This document shows, in pieces, positions 1-9,158 of a stretch of 64,000 nt of DNA. Made by a program: the position numbers and the translations under genes. The DNA comes from JBOGNO01 sp050747245 (GTDB lineage Bacteria; Acidobacteriota; Terriglobia; Acidiferrales; UBA7541): positions 464,219 through 528,218 of the forward strand of contig JBOGNO010000001.1 of assembly GCA_050747245.1 (NCBI GenBank). Direction: 5' to 3'. Numbering within the stretch: the first letter of the stretch is position 1; each line of letters starts with the position of its first letter. A model generated the notes under the pieces. It was not told where the DNA came from. It was given only the letters and a program-made list of their open reading frames with translations, and ran no database searches.

Positions 1-140
1 ACTTCGCCCGGATGGAGCGGGGCAAAAGGCTCGGAGCGATTCGTCAACGTGTTGTGGAGGAGGAGCTCGCCCATGAAAATTTATTTGCGGCCGCAAATTC
101 AGAGAGCCATGGAGGCAGCGGCGCAAACGCTAGATTGTAG
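1..140 (+). CDS. C-terminal fragment of an unrecognised protein
   Basis: An open frame enters from the left edge (codons from base 3) and stops at TAG 138-140, giving the last 45 residues of a protein. The visible part is charged and helical (RLGAIRQRVVEEEL) and ends in a Gly/Ala/Asn-rich tail, which looks like a natural C-terminus. There is no motif from which to infer a function. It converges with the M28 peptidase gene, leaving about 60 bases between the two stops. The call as coding rests only on composition and the uninterrupted frame. Confidence 0.4.
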   Translation, partial: FARMERGKRLGAIRQRVVEEELAHENLFAAANSESHGGSGANARL

Positions 141-200
141 CCGAGGGGTGCAATGCGGCAAAGAGGCGATTGGGCGGAGATTTGAAGACTGAGGCGCGAT

Positions 201-2495
201 TTAGGGAGTGATCCGTTGCTTGCGGAAGACGATGGTGGCATCGCCATTTTGCGTAGCCACGGTGGTGGAAGGCCGCGCCTTTTCAAGAAATAGCCCTTCC
301 AGCGGGAGTGAAAAACTTTCCTCCGAAAGATACACATCGACCTGATGGGATGTTGCCCCATTGAAGGCAACTGCTATGCCTTCGGCGGGTGCAGAACTCA
401 AGCCATAGGCGTGCCAGCCGTGGAGATACTGCAGGTAGCGCGGGCTCAGTTCGGGAAGAGTTTTTCCGGCGAAGGAGAAGGAAGAGACGCCAGAATCCGG
501 TGGAAGGAGGACGTAGAGCTCATCTCCAGCGCGGGCGGGGCGAAGCGTTCCGTGAAACGACCACACCCTTCCCATTTTATCGAGCGAGGTATTCGCCAGC
601 GCGGGAGCGCCGAGATCGAGTTTAGGAGCGTCCGCGGCGAAGAGGCGCTCTTCTGTATACGGAAACACTTTCACGGGATGTGCGGAGAAACTGGCGGCCT
701 GCGCGACAGAAGCAGGGAGACGGCCGGACGCAGCATAAACGGCCCATTGCGACTTGCCGGAATCAGCGTCGAAGACGTAGACGAAATTCATGCGCTGAGG
801 CAAGTTTTGCGAATAGGCGGGCAAAAAAAGCGCAACGACGGCGGCAATGAAAGTGACGGCGTAGGCCAGTCCGGAAAAGACGCGGCGCGCTCCATCAGGC
901 AAGCATCCGAGGAGCGGCGCGAGCGGGATCAGCACCAGGGCGACGCAAACGGTGACGCCAGGAAGCAAGGCTGCGCCCAAGGCGTCATAGAGGCTGAGCG
1001 CGAACGGAAAAACCAAGACCGCGGCAACAATTGAAGGCAGAATAGCAGCGAACTCCGCCTTCCAAGATGCAGGCTCACGATTATAGAGCGCGGGGAGCGC
1101 GGCCAAGACCGACGCTGCCGCGAGAAGCAGAAAAGGGTAGGTCATGCCCGGCCTGCGCCATGCGTGAAAGATGGCGAGGAGCGCCCACACCATGGCCACG
1201 CCGCACCAGGCGCTCCAATAGACTGCTTCCTTTCGGAAGAGCGGCGCAAACCATCCCACAACGACGAAGGCCAGGCCCCAGAATGCGATGAGAACGGCCG
1301 TGGGATGCGCGATCCAGTCGCCGGGAAAAACCCCGGCGAAAGCGAGAAGGCGCTCAAGGAGATAGGCGAGAACTAAGCTTGAAACTACGATGCCAAACCA
1401 GCCGAGAAGACCGCGCCACATGCCTTTCACGCGCCGGGCATGGCGCAAGCCGACAAGAATTTCCAGCATGAACAGGACGTAGAGGATGATGGAGGCAGGA
1501 AGCGTCCAGCGTGCGGGCCACCAGATGGTCTTCCGAGCGAATACATCGAAGAATTCAGCTTCGCCCGCGGGCAAGGCATCGAGATCGGCTTCGGCAAGAG
1601 AGCGCAGAACGGCCAGAGCGCTTGCGCCTTCGTGTTGCATGCTTTGCGGGCTCGCATTTTCGAAATTGTCGAGCGGGGTGTGATAGTGCTGCACACCGCC
1701 TATGAAACCGAAGTTGAATCCCTGATAGCCCGCGGCCTTGAAGACCGTGAAATCCGTGTCGTTGGGGAGGAGTTTGTAGGCAGCGTAATCAATCGAGCTG
1801 GTGTTGGGACGCTCGACAGCGGAGGAGTAAAGGCGCATGAGCGCAGCGTTGGCGCTGCCCGTTTCGAACATCGCGGCAGAGCCTGAAGTGCCGCGGTTAT
1901 CCATGTTGACGACGGCGCGGACCTGCTTCGCGAGCGGATTGGAATCTACAAAAGCTTGAGCGCCGAGGAGTCCGGCCTCTTCGCCCTCATCGAGCAAGAA
2001 AATAATGGAGTGGCGCGGCTGCGGGAGGGATTTTAAGGCACGCGCGATTTCGAGGACGGAGGCGGCGCCCACACCGTCATCGGAAGCGCCCGGGCCGGCA
2101 GGAACGGAATCGTAATGCGCGGCTACGAGCACGGCTTCGGCGGGCTCGCGGCCGGGAAGAATTGCGGTGACGTTTACTACCGTGGCGCAGGAGCCATAGC
2201 TTGAGCACGCAAAATCGGTCTGCAGAGCGGGTTCGTAGCCGAAGCCCTTCAGAATCGCGACGAGGCGCTGGCGAACGGCGGCATCCGCGGGGCTGCCGAC
2301 GGGATGCGGGAGGCCATCGCCGACAAGCAACTGCAGAAATTCGCGCGCGCGGAGGGCGGAAAAATCTCCCGCAGGGGAGTCAGCGGGCTTCGGCGCAGGA
2401 GGCTCAAGGCGAATCCGCAGCAGCGCCAGGACGAGCGCGAGCAACAGAAGCGCCACGAACACGCCGCGCTCGGCGCGAATTTGCGGCTCGGCCAA
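201..2495 (-). CDS. M28-family zinc metallopeptidase with C-terminal membrane domain
   Basis: 764-residue membrane-bound exopeptidase of the M28 family. An N-terminal signal anchor (residues about 11-27) precedes the catalytic domain. The dinuclear zinc-site motifs are visible: AAHYDS (about 125-130), GASDDGVGAAS (about 136-146), LLDEGEEAGLLGA (about 167-179) and a downstream HYHTPLDNFEN. The C-terminal half is a series of hydrophobic segments followed by a soluble tail, as in the large M28 proteins that resemble the eukaryotic Fxna/ERMP1 group. The start is TTG at 2495, behind GGAGG on the minus strand. Substrate is unknown; aminopeptidase activity on peptides at the cell surface is the family expectation. 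Confidence 0.85.
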   Translation of the reverse strand: MAEPQIRAERGVFVALLLLALVLALLRIRLEPPAPKPADSPAGDFSALRAREFLQLLVGDGLPHPVGSPADAAVRQRLVAILKGFGYEPALQTDFACSSYGSCATVVNVTAILPGREPAEAVLVAAHYDSVPAGPGASDDGVGAASVLEIARALKSLPQPRHSIIFLLDEGEEAGLLGAQAFVDSNPLAKQVRAVVNMDNRGTSGSAAMFETGSANAALMRLYSSAVERPNTSSIDYAAYKLLPNDTDFTVFKAAGYQGFNFGFIGGVQHYHTPLDNFENASPQSMQHEGASALAVLRSLAEADLDALPAGEAEFFDVFARKTIWWPARWTLPASIILYVLFMLEILVGLRHARRVKGMWRGLLGWFGIVVSSLVLAYLLERLLAFAGVFPGDWIAHPTAVLIAFWGLAFVVVGWFAPLFRKEAVYWSAWCGVAMVWALLAIFHAWRRPGMTYPFLLLAAASVLAALPALYNREPASWKAEFAAILPSIVAAVLVFPFALSLYDALGAALLPGVTVCVALVLIPLAPLLGCLPDGARRVFSGLAYAVTFIAAVVALFLPAYSQNLPQRMNFVYVFDADSGKSQWAVYAASGRLPASVAQAASFSAHPVKVFPYTEERLFAADAPKLDLGAPALANTSLDKMGRVWSFHGTLRPARAGDELYVLLPPDSGVSSFSFAGKTLPELSPRYLQYLHGWHAYGLSSAPAEGIAVAFNGATSHQVDVYLSEESFSLPLEGLFLEKARPSTTVATQNGDATIVFRKQRITP

Positions 2496-2633
2496 AAAAC
2501 CTCCTCAGGACCGCTGAATCGTATGCTCCGTGGGGGCGCAAGTCAAAATTGTTCTGGGTGAAAGATTGACTCGCGCGTAGCCCATGTCTATCGTGGCCTG
2601 ACGAGAGCTCGCGAAGAGATTCCGGGGCACGAG

Positions 2634-3263
2634 TTGAATCGAAGCCAGAGACAAAAACTTTTTCTGCTGATTGTGGTGCTGGCGGTGCTCGGCGCGCTGC
2701 TGGCGCGGCGGTTCCGGCAAGTGTCGAAGCCATGGGGAGGCGGGCCGGCCTGCGGCGAAACGTGCGGAGTGGTGCGATGGGCGGTGAAAACACTCAGCGA
2801 TTCGGGCGCATCAGCGATAGATTTTCATCCGCGAGCAGTGACGGTGCGGTGGCTTACGCAGCAGGCTGCTCCTGTGGAATTGCGGGAGGAGGCGCGGAGT
2901 TCGCCAATCGAAGAGCAGGTTTTTGTGGTGCGCGCGAGGCTGGTGGGAATTAAAGAGGAACAGGACCGCGACGTGCACATTGTGATTGCAGATCTCGACG
3001 ACGATTCGGCTACGATGATCGTAGAAATTCCTTCACCGATGTGCGCCGGGGCGTGCGCTTCGGGCCATGCGAGCGAATTCGAAGCCGCTCGAGATGCGGT
3101 GGAAACGCGATGCGGGCCGCCGCGAGAACGATTCGAGACGGTGGCGGGCGAGCAGATTGTTACCGTCACGGGAATCGGATTTTTCGATTTTCTGCACCGG
3201 CAACGCGGCGTCGCGCCGAATGGCATCGAGTTGCATCCGGTGCTGAGCGTTCAGTTTGAATAG
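2634..3263 (+). CDS. Secreted or membrane-anchored protein of unknown function
   Basis: 209-residue protein starting at TTG 2634, with a single hydrophobic N-terminal segment (FLLIVVLAVLGALLA, about 10-24) that anchors or exports it. The soluble part has a D-rich stretch (IVIADLDDD), a Cys-containing EIPSPMCAGACASGHAS segment and a C-terminal VTGIGFFDFLHRQRG...APNGIELHP region. This layout recalls conserved hypothetical acidobacterial proteins in which the FFD..HG..G.A.N.IELHP pattern recurs; I know no assigned function. It is divergently arranged with the M28 peptidase, with 138 bases between the starts. Confidence 0.7.
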   Translation: MNRSQRQKLFLLIVVLAVLGALLARRFRQVSKPWGGGPACGETCGVVRWAVKTLSDSGASAIDFHPRAVTVRWLTQQAAPVELREEARSSPIEEQVFVVRARLVGIKEEQDRDVHIVIADLDDDSATMIVEIPSPMCAGACASGHASEFEAARDAVETRCGPPRERFETVAGEQIVTVTGIGFFDFLHRQRGVAPNGIELHPVLSVQFE

Positions 3264-3314
3264 AGAGTTCCAGCCACATAGCACAGGGTTGGGGTTCGAG
3301 ACCCGACCACCTAT

Positions 3315-3330
3315 TGTACTCTATGGTACA
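3315..3330. promoter_or_regulatory. Palindromic operator-like site upstream of the small gene pair
   Basis: A perfect inverted repeat TGTAC-N6-GTACA lies 42 bases before the start of the 90-residue gene. Its size and position fit a binding site for a dimeric repressor. It resembles SOS-type boxes only loosely, so no regulator is assigned. Confidence 0.35.
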
Positions 3331-3371
3331 GTTTCAGAGACGGGCTGGAATCAGAGCGATGGAGGTTATGC

Positions 3372-3644
3372 ATGCCAACTGCAAGGGACTTCAGAGGGCA
3401 ACTGGAAGAACTTTTTCGGGTCGCAACTAAACAGGGGCAGAAATTCGTAGTGGTAGAAGCACGGGGCTTGCACCGCGCGGTTGGCGGCTATCCCAACAAG
3501 GGAAATCACGCAATGCCCAACTGTTGCCAATTGATGCGGAGCGAAATGCGCACGGGCGATACAGTTGTTTACGAGCCGCCGAAGAAGCAAGGGGCAACGC
3601 TAGCAATTCGGTATGGATTGCCGCGGCCCTCCAGGGAGGAATGA
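3372..3644 (+). CDS. Small conserved protein with GGYP..NH.MP.CC..M motif
   Basis: 90-residue protein with a good start (GGAGG at 3361-3365, ATG at 3372). The core HRAVGGYPNKGNHAMPNCC followed by GDTVVYEPPKKQGATLAIRY is a pattern I recall from small conserved proteins, sometimes found next to or annotated with HNH endonucleases, with the consensus E.HR..GGYPG.NHRMP.CC..M...GD.....P..G.GA.L.IRY.LPR. The two adjacent Cys and the His/Asn could bind metal, but this is untested. No enzymatic activity is known to me. It forms a pair with the next gene, which begins one base after its stop. Confidence 0.6.
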   Translation: MPTARDFRGQLEELFRVATKQGQKFVVVEARGLHRAVGGYPNKGNHAMPNCCQLMRSEMRTGDTVVYEPPKKQGATLAIRYGLPRPSREE

Positions 3645-3645
3645 G

Positions 3646-3948
3646 ATGAAGCGAGCCGTTGCTGCTTTGACGACCCTGCTGCTGGCTGGTGTATATGTTG
3701 GAAGATCAACAAGAGGTGAAGAAGCGCCCAAAGAGAAGACATATATTGGTGTCTATTATTGCTTAAACTCCCAAGCGGTCCTTGATGAACGCAAATCTGG
3801 AAAACAGGAGATCGTTGTTGGCACTTCCCTGCCATCACTCAACCCCGATTCTAACGAGTTCAGGGCGTGCGCAAAGACCGGGGTACCGACCGTAGGATAT
3901 GTCCAAATAACACCCCCGTTTTCGAACCTCAACGACGAAAAAAAATAG
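3646..3948 (+). CDS. Small secreted protein of unknown function
   Basis: 100-residue product. An in-frame start at 3613 exists, but ATG 3646 follows GGGAGGAATG directly and begins a good signal peptide (MKRAVAALTTLLLAGVYVG), so 3646 is preferred. The mature part has two Cys (YYCLNSQ and FRACAKT) that could form one disulfide, and no domain I recognise. It sits one base after the stop of the preceding small gene, so the two are probably cotranscribed. Codon and amino-acid usage (Lys, Asn, Ser-rich) looks less GC-driven than the neighbours, which may mean recent acquisition. Confidence 0.55.
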   Translation: MKRAVAALTTLLLAGVYVGRSTRGEEAPKEKTYIGVYYCLNSQAVLDERKSGKQEIVVGTSLPSLNPDSNEFRACAKTGVPTVGYVQITPPFSNLNDEKK

Positions 3949-4160
3949 CGCTAAGTACTTGGGCTAGTCAGCATGCGATTCTGCTGCATTATTCGCGTAA
4001 GAATTCTTGGAGAGCAGTCCTGCCGCGAGGGGCAGGAGATGCTCACGGGATGCTGGCGCGAGCGGTGATTTGGGGGTGCAAAGTGCGCACGGGAGGCGCG
4101 TTCGCGCTTTACACGACTGGGGCGGAGTGCTAGCGTTTTAGGACCGCCCTCCGAAGCGCC
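3949..4160. other. Gene-free stretch before the terminator
   Basis: No convincing coding sequence was found from the end of the small secreted gene to the smc start, apart from the terminator hairpin at 4161-4198. Reading frames here lack a ribosome-binding site and any recognisable motif. The region presumably holds the smc promoter, but I could not pick out a clear sigma-70 site. Confidence 0.5.
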
Positions 4161-4198
4161 CGGCGGACGGATTCGAATTGCGAGTCCGCCGTATTTTT
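4161..4198 (+). terminator. Rho-independent terminator upstream of smc
   Basis: CGGCGGAC (4161-4168) pairs perfectly with GTCCGCCG (4184-4191), giving an 8-bp GC-rich stem and a 15-base loop, followed at once by TATTTTTGT. It would end transcription of the two small genes and insulate smc. Confidence 0.7.
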
Positions 4199-4283
4199 GT
4201 CTCGATAATCCTCCAGTTGGTTGCTTAAATACATGCTTGCCCGCTCGCGCGGGTCGCGACGGCAAGAAAACCCCGGGGGTTCG

Positions 4284-7200
4284 GTGCTCAAACTACGGAA
4301 AGTCGATCTGCTGGGCTTCAAATCGTTCTGCGAGAAAACGCACATCACGTTCAGCGGGAGCGGCGTGACCTGCATCGTCGGCCCCAATGGCTGCGGAAAA
4401 TCGAACATCGTGGACGCCATTTCGTGGGTGCTTGGCGAGCAGAGCCATAAGGCGCTGCGCGCGGAGCGGATGGCCGATTGCATTTTTAACGGCACAGCCA
4501 AACGGCCGCCGCTGGGACTCGCGGAAGTGTCCCTGACGCTGGTGGATCCGGAGCTTGCGGAAGCGGCTGCCATGGTGCTCGCGGTTGTGGAGGAGACACC
4601 GGCGGAAAATCCCACGGAAACAATTGAGGGGGACGCGGCAGGCGATGAGGCATCAGAAGCTTCGGCCGAAGTACCGCCCGAAGAAGCGGCGACCAATCTG
4701 AAGCCGTGGAAAAGGAAAGCGGAAAAGCCAGCGATACACGTGAAGCCGGGAGAGGTGGTGATCGGGCGGAGACTCTACCGTTCGGGGCAGAGCGAATACC
4801 TGATCAACGGGCGCGTGGCGCGGCTGCGCGATGTGCAAGAACTTTTCATGGGCATGGGGCTGGGGCCGGATTCCTACGCCATCATCGAGCAGGGCCGCAT
4901 CGGGCAAATACTGAATTCCAAGCCGATGGATCGCCGGGCAATTATTGAAGAAGCCGCGGGCGTGACGATGTTCAAGACCAAGAAGCGGCTGGCGGAGGCG
5001 AAGCTGGAGGCTTCGAAAGTAAATCTGGCGCGGGTGAGCGACATCCTGGTGGAAGTGGAGAAGCAACTGGCTTCGCTGAAGCGCCAGGCTTCGAAAGCGC
5101 GGCGGTATGCGGAGCTGCGCGAGCAGATGCGCGGTTTGATCCGCGCGGTGATCGCCAGCAAGGCGCAGCAACTCGACGCGGAAGCCGAGCGCCTGGAAGA
5201 CATTCTCCGCGGGATGATCGCGGAAGAGAGCGGCGCGGCCGAAGCGCTGCGAACGCTCGAAGGCGAGCAGGAACGGCTGGCGGCGCGAACGTATGAACTC
5301 GACGGCGAGCTGCGTTCGACGCAGAACCTGCTTGGGCAGGCGGCGCTGGAGCTGGACCGCGCGGAAAACCGCATCACGTTCAATCGCGAGCAAATGACGC
5401 AGGCCGATACGCGCGCGATACGGCTGGGCGCGGAAAGCGACGAAGCTGCACGACAGATTGCGGAAATTGAAGCGCGGGCGAAAGCGCACCGCGAATCCGT
5501 GATTGCGCTGCGCGTGCAGACGACGGAGCTGGAAGCGACACTCAAGAATTCACTCGACCAGGTGGTGGCGGCAGCTTCAGAGAGGGACGCGCTCGAAGCG
5601 CGCATTGAAGAGCTGCGGCAGTCGGCGATACATCTGGGAGAAGAAGCCGTACGCGCGCAGGCGGACGCGGAACAGGCGGCGGAGACGCAGGAGCGAACAG
5701 CGGGAGTTCTTGCGGAGCGCGAAACAGCGCGGAAGAAAATCGAAATTGCCTGCGCAGAACAGGCCGAGCGAGCTCGGATTGCGGTTGCGAAATTCGGCGA
5801 GGCTGAGGCGGCCGCACGCGAACTCGCACGAACGCTTCAGGAGGCCCGCGGTGAGCTCGGCGCGCTTCGCGAAAACCACGAAAGCACAGCGAGAGAGCTG
5901 GGACTCGCGCGGGAGCAACTCTCGGCAGCACACGGGCGACGAGGCTCGCTCGAACAGATTCTCAACGAGCGCGCCTACACGGCCGAAGCAGTGCAAAAGC
6001 TTTTCAGCGTCAATGGAGAGGGCGAAACGAAATCGCGCGGATTCCACGCCGTGGGAGTGCTGGCGGATTACGCGGAGGTCGAAGAGCAGTATGAGAACGC
6101 GGTGGAGCAATTCCTCCGCGACGAATTGGAATACGTGGTGGTCGAAACTTTCGACCACGCGCGCGCGGGAATCGCTCTGCTGCGCGATGAAATGGGCGGC
6201 CGCGCGACGTTTTTCGTGGACTCGCTGCGGCAATTGAGCTGGAAGCCGGACGAGACGCCCGTTCCCTTCTCCGCCGAGCCAGGATTTATTTCGCGAATGG
6301 ACCGGCTGGTGAATTTCCGCGATCCACTGGGCGCGGCGGCCAAACATTTCCTGCCAAAGCTGCATTCGGCTTTTCTGGTGGAGACCCCCGTGATTGCGGA
6401 AAAGCTCGCGCGGGAATATCCGCAGCATCATTTCATCACGCTCGAGGGAACCTATTATCACGGGCGAATCGTTTCGGGCGGGCGTCCCGGGGATGCCGGC
6501 CCGCTGGCGCTGAAGCGGGAGCTGCGAGCGCTCGAAGCGGAATCAGCGCGGCTGGAGAGGCGGCTCGAGGAAACGCAGTCGGAAATGACGCGCCTGGCGG
6601 ACGCGCTTCGCGGCGCGGAATTGCGCATCGCGGAAACTCAGGCGCTCCACGTGGAAGCAGAAAAGGCGCTGGTTGCGGCTACGCTCCAGAGAGAGCAGGC
6701 GCGCGCGGAACTGGCGCGACTCGAAGAACAGGTCGCGGAATGCCGGAGGGAGATTTCGGGGGTCGAAGCGGAGGCGGCTGCGGCGCGCGAACGCCAGCAA
6801 ACGGCGCATAAAATGCACGAAGATTCACTCGCAGCGCGCGAGGCAGTGGAGTCAGAGGCTCTCGGAGCGACGGAAAGACTGAACGCAATGCGCACGCAGA
6901 TGCATGTGGAGCAGGAGCAACTGGTGGCACGGCGGGAAGAGCTGGCGGCGATTTCGGAGCGTTTGGGGAGCGCGGAAACGAGCGAGAAGCGCCTGGCAGA
7001 GGAACTCCTCGCCGGCCGCGAGCGGCAGGGGGCAATCGAAGAGCAGCGCGCGGCGATCGAGCGCGAGCAGACGGAGTTGAAATCCAGCACGACGGAGCAC
7101 GAGCGGCTGGTGATGAACTTCCGCGAGGAAAAGGCGCGGCTGCAGAAGAAAATGAGCCAGCTCGAAGAGGAATGGCAGGGCGCCAGGAACCGCAGCGCGA

Positions 7201-8081
7201 ACTTGGAAGAATCGCTGCGGCAGAAGCGGCTGAGGCTCGACGACGTTCGCGCGGAGCGCGGCCAGCGGGAAATCGAAAAGGCGCGCAACGACGCGGACCG
7301 TGATTATCTCCGGCAGACCTGCGTTTCGGAAACCAATTTGCAACCGGAAGAACTGCTCGCGCAAGAAACGCAGATGCTCACGGCCGAGGAATTGGCCGCA
7401 GCGGAAACGAATTACGCAGAAATGAAATCGCGGATGGAAACCATGGGCCCGGTAAACATGATGGCGCTCGAGGAATACCAGGAATGCGAGCAGCGGAATG
7501 AATTTCTGACGCGGGAACGGGATGACTTGGTGCAATCGATTGAGAACACGCAGCAGGCCATTTCGGAACTTGACGAAGTCTCAAGGAAGAAATTCGAGGA
7601 GGCATTCGCCGCGATCAACCTGAATTTCGCGGAGGCATTTCGCGTGCTATTTGGCGGAGGCACGGGCGAAATGAGGCTGACGGAACCCGACAGCTCCGGC
7701 GACGCGGGAATCGACGTGGTCGCGCAGCCGCCGGGGAAGCGGCTGCAGAACGTGATGTTGCTTTCGGGCGGGGAAAAGGCCATGACGGCGCTGGCGTTGC
7801 TGATCGCCATCTTCCGGTACCAGCCGAGCCCGTTTTGCATATTGGATGAAGTGGACGCTCCGCTCGATGAGGCAAACGTGGGGCGTTTCACGAAAATGCT
7901 GAACGACATGAGCGCGCAGACGCAATTTATTATCGTCACGCACAACCGCAAGACAATGGAGCTTGGCTCGATGCTCTACGGCGTGACGATGCAGGAGCCG
8001 GGAGTGTCGCGGCTGGTCTCCGTGCGCTGGGAAGAGGCGGCGGAAATTCCCAGCGCGAAGGTGGCCACGAACGCCGCGTGA
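4284..8081 (+). CDS. smc: Chromosome segregation ATPase SMC
   Basis: Core subunit of the SMC-ScpAB condensin-like complex that compacts and resolves chromosomes; cytoplasmic and DNA-bound. GTG 4284 gives the usual N-terminus (VLKLRKVDLLGFKSF) and is preferred over the upstream TTG at 4221. With this start the protein is 1265 residues. Walker A GPNGCGKSN is at 33-41, a globular hinge lies near 560-740 between two long coiled coils, and the C-terminal head carries LLSGGEKAMTALALL and Walker B CILDEVDAPLDEAN. Odd point: an acidic, Ala/Glu/Pro-rich stretch of about 60 residues (about 90-152) is inserted in the N-terminal head between LAEVSLTL and VVIGRRLYRSG. purC follows but has its own promoter. 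Confidence 0.95.
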   Translation: MLKLRKVDLLGFKSFCEKTHITFSGSGVTCIVGPNGCGKSNIVDAISWVLGEQSHKALRAERMADCIFNGTAKRPPLGLAEVSLTLVDPELAEAAAMVLAVVEETPAENPTETIEGDAAGDEASEASAEVPPEEAATNLKPWKRKAEKPAIHVKPGEVVIGRRLYRSGQSEYLINGRVARLRDVQELFMGMGLGPDSYAIIEQGRIGQILNSKPMDRRAIIEEAAGVTMFKTKKRLAEAKLEASKVNLARVSDILVEVEKQLASLKRQASKARRYAELREQMRGLIRAVIASKAQQLDAEAERLEDILRGMIAEESGAAEALRTLEGEQERLAARTYELDGELRSTQNLLGQAALELDRAENRITFNREQMTQADTRAIRLGAESDEAARQIAEIEARAKAHRESVIALRVQTTELEATLKNSLDQVVAAASERDALEARIEELRQSAIHLGEEAVRAQADAEQAAETQERTAGVLAERETARKKIEIACAEQAERARIAVAKFGEAEAAARELARTLQEARGELGALRENHESTARELGLAREQLSAAHGRRGSLEQILNERAYTAEAVQKLFSVNGEGETKSRGFHAVGVLADYAEVEEQYENAVEQFLRDELEYVVVETFDHARAGIALLRDEMGGRATFFVDSLRQLSWKPDETPVPFSAEPGFISRMDRLVNFRDPLGAAAKHFLPKLHSAFLVETPVIAEKLAREYPQHHFITLEGTYYHGRIVSGGRPGDAGPLALKRELRALEAESARLERRLEETQSEMTRLADALRGAELRIAETQALHVEAEKALVAATLQREQARAELARLEEQVAECRREISGVEAEAAAARERQQTAHKMHEDSLAAREAVESEALGATERLNAMRTQMHVEQEQLVARREELAAISERLGSAETSEKRLAEELLAGRERQGAIEEQRAAIEREQTELKSSTTEHERLVMNFREEKARLQKKMSQLEEEWQGARNRSANLEESLRQKRLRLDDVRAERGQREIEKARNDADRDYLRQTCVSETNLQPEELLAQETQMLTAEELAAAETNYAEMKSRMETMGPVNMMALEEYQECEQRNEFLTRERDDLVQSIENTQQAISELDEVSRKKFEEAFAAINLNFAEAFRVLFGGGTGEMRLTEPDSSGDAGIDVVAQPPGKRLQNVMLLSGGEKAMTALALLIAIFRYQPSPFCILDEVDAPLDEANVGRFTKMLNDMSAQTQFIIVTHNRKTMELGSMLYGVTMQEPGVSRLVSVRWEEAAEIPSAKVATNAA

Positions 8082-8148
8082 GCCGGGCTTCGCTTCGCAC
8101 GCGCCAAACGCGATTGAAATAGTTTCCCTCTGTAGGTTTTCTTCAGGA

Positions 8149-8176
8149 TTGACACTCCGCTTCCCTGCGTTAGAAT
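8149..8176 (+). promoter_or_regulatory. Sigma-70 promoter of purC
   Basis: TTGACA (8149-8154), 16-base spacer, TAGAAT (8171-8176). Transcription would start near 8183, which rules out GTG 8177 as the purC start and supports TTG 8207, behind AAAGGAG at 8188-8194. Confidence 0.75.
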
Positions 8177-8206
8177 GTGCCCTTCCCAAAGGAGCGGACA
8201 ATTCCC

Positions 8207-9109
8207 TTGGCATCTCCGCAAATGATGTATCCCACGGTTTCGCACACGGATTTCGCCGGACTCCGGCTGCTGGGCCGGGGCAAGGTCCGCGACATTTATG
8301 ATTTCGGCGACCGGCTGCTGATTATCGCCACCGACCGGCTTTCGGCATTCGACGTGGTGCTGCCGACGCCCATTCCCGACAAAGGGCGCGTGCTGACGCA
8401 GCTATCGCTTTTCTGGTTCGAGATGCTGCGCGACGTAATACCCAATCACGTGATCTCCGGCACGGATTTTCCCGAGGAGGCGCGGACGTTCGCGCCGATG
8501 CTTCGCGGACGTTCGATGCTGGTGCGGCGCACAGAACCGGTGCTGATCGAATGCGTCGTACGGGGCTACCTTTCGGGTTCGGGATGGAAGGAATACCAGA
8601 AGACCGGTGCGGTGTGCGGCATCGCGCTGCCCGCGGGGCTGCAGGAGTCCGAACAATTGCCGGAAGCGATCTTCACTCCGTCAACGAAGGCCGTGAGCGG
8701 CCACGACGAGAACATTTCCTTCGAGGAAACCAGCCTCCGTGTGGGCAGGGCGCTGGCCGAGCGCCTGCGCGAGGTGAGCCTGGAACTCTACCGGCGCGCG
8801 GCGGAATACACGCGGCCACGGGGAATCATTCTGGCGGACACGAAATTTGAGTTCGGGATGCTTGATGGAGAACTCGTGTGGATCGACGAAGCGCTGACGC
8901 CGGATTCCTCGCGATTCTGGCCGGCGGCGGAATACGCGCCGGGCCGGGCGCAACCATCGTTCGACAAGCAGTTCGTGCGGGATTATCTGGAGAGGATCGG
9001 CTGGGAGAAGCAGCCGCCGGCTCCCGAACTGCCGCGAGACGTAGTGTCCGCGACGCGGGCGAAATACCGCGAGGCGTACGAGCGAATCACGGAACGGCCG
9101 CTCGGGTGA
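8207..9109 (+). CDS. purC: Phosphoribosylaminoimidazole-succinocarboxamide synthase (SAICAR synthase)
   Basis: Purine biosynthesis step 7: ATP-dependent joining of CAIR and aspartate to give SAICAR. The 300-residue length matches the longer PurC subfamily. Visible signatures are GRGKVRDIYDFGDRLLIIATDR with SAFDVVLPTPIPDKG near the N-terminus, ECVVRGYLSGSGWKEY mid-protein, SGHDENISFEE, and a C-terminal ILADTKFEFG...DEALTPDSSRFW. The TTG start is chosen because it lies 12 bases after AAAGGAG and downstream of the inferred transcription start; ATG 8222 is the alternative. No other pur gene is adjacent. Confidence 0.95.
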   Translation: MASPQMMYPTVSHTDFAGLRLLGRGKVRDIYDFGDRLLIIATDRLSAFDVVLPTPIPDKGRVLTQLSLFWFEMLRDVIPNHVISGTDFPEEARTFAPMLRGRSMLVRRTEPVLIECVVRGYLSGSGWKEYQKTGAVCGIALPAGLQESEQLPEAIFTPSTKAVSGHDENISFEETSLRVGRALAERLREVSLELYRRAAEYTRPRGIILADTKFEFGMLDGELVWIDEALTPDSSRFWPAAEYAPGRAQPSFDKQFVRDYLERIGWEKQPPAPELPRDVVSATRAKYREAYERITERPLG

Positions 9110-9158
9110 GGTTCGGAGCCGGAGCCCTGGCCGGGAACCCTTCGGGGAGCAAGCCAAC

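Noticed and set aside
3285..3310. T-arm-like GGTTCGAGACC sequence suggesting a tRNA or attachment site
   Set aside because: The flanking 5-bp stem has a mismatch and no acceptor, D or anticodon arm could be built, so it is not a tRNA gene; a degenerate attachment site cannot be excluded.
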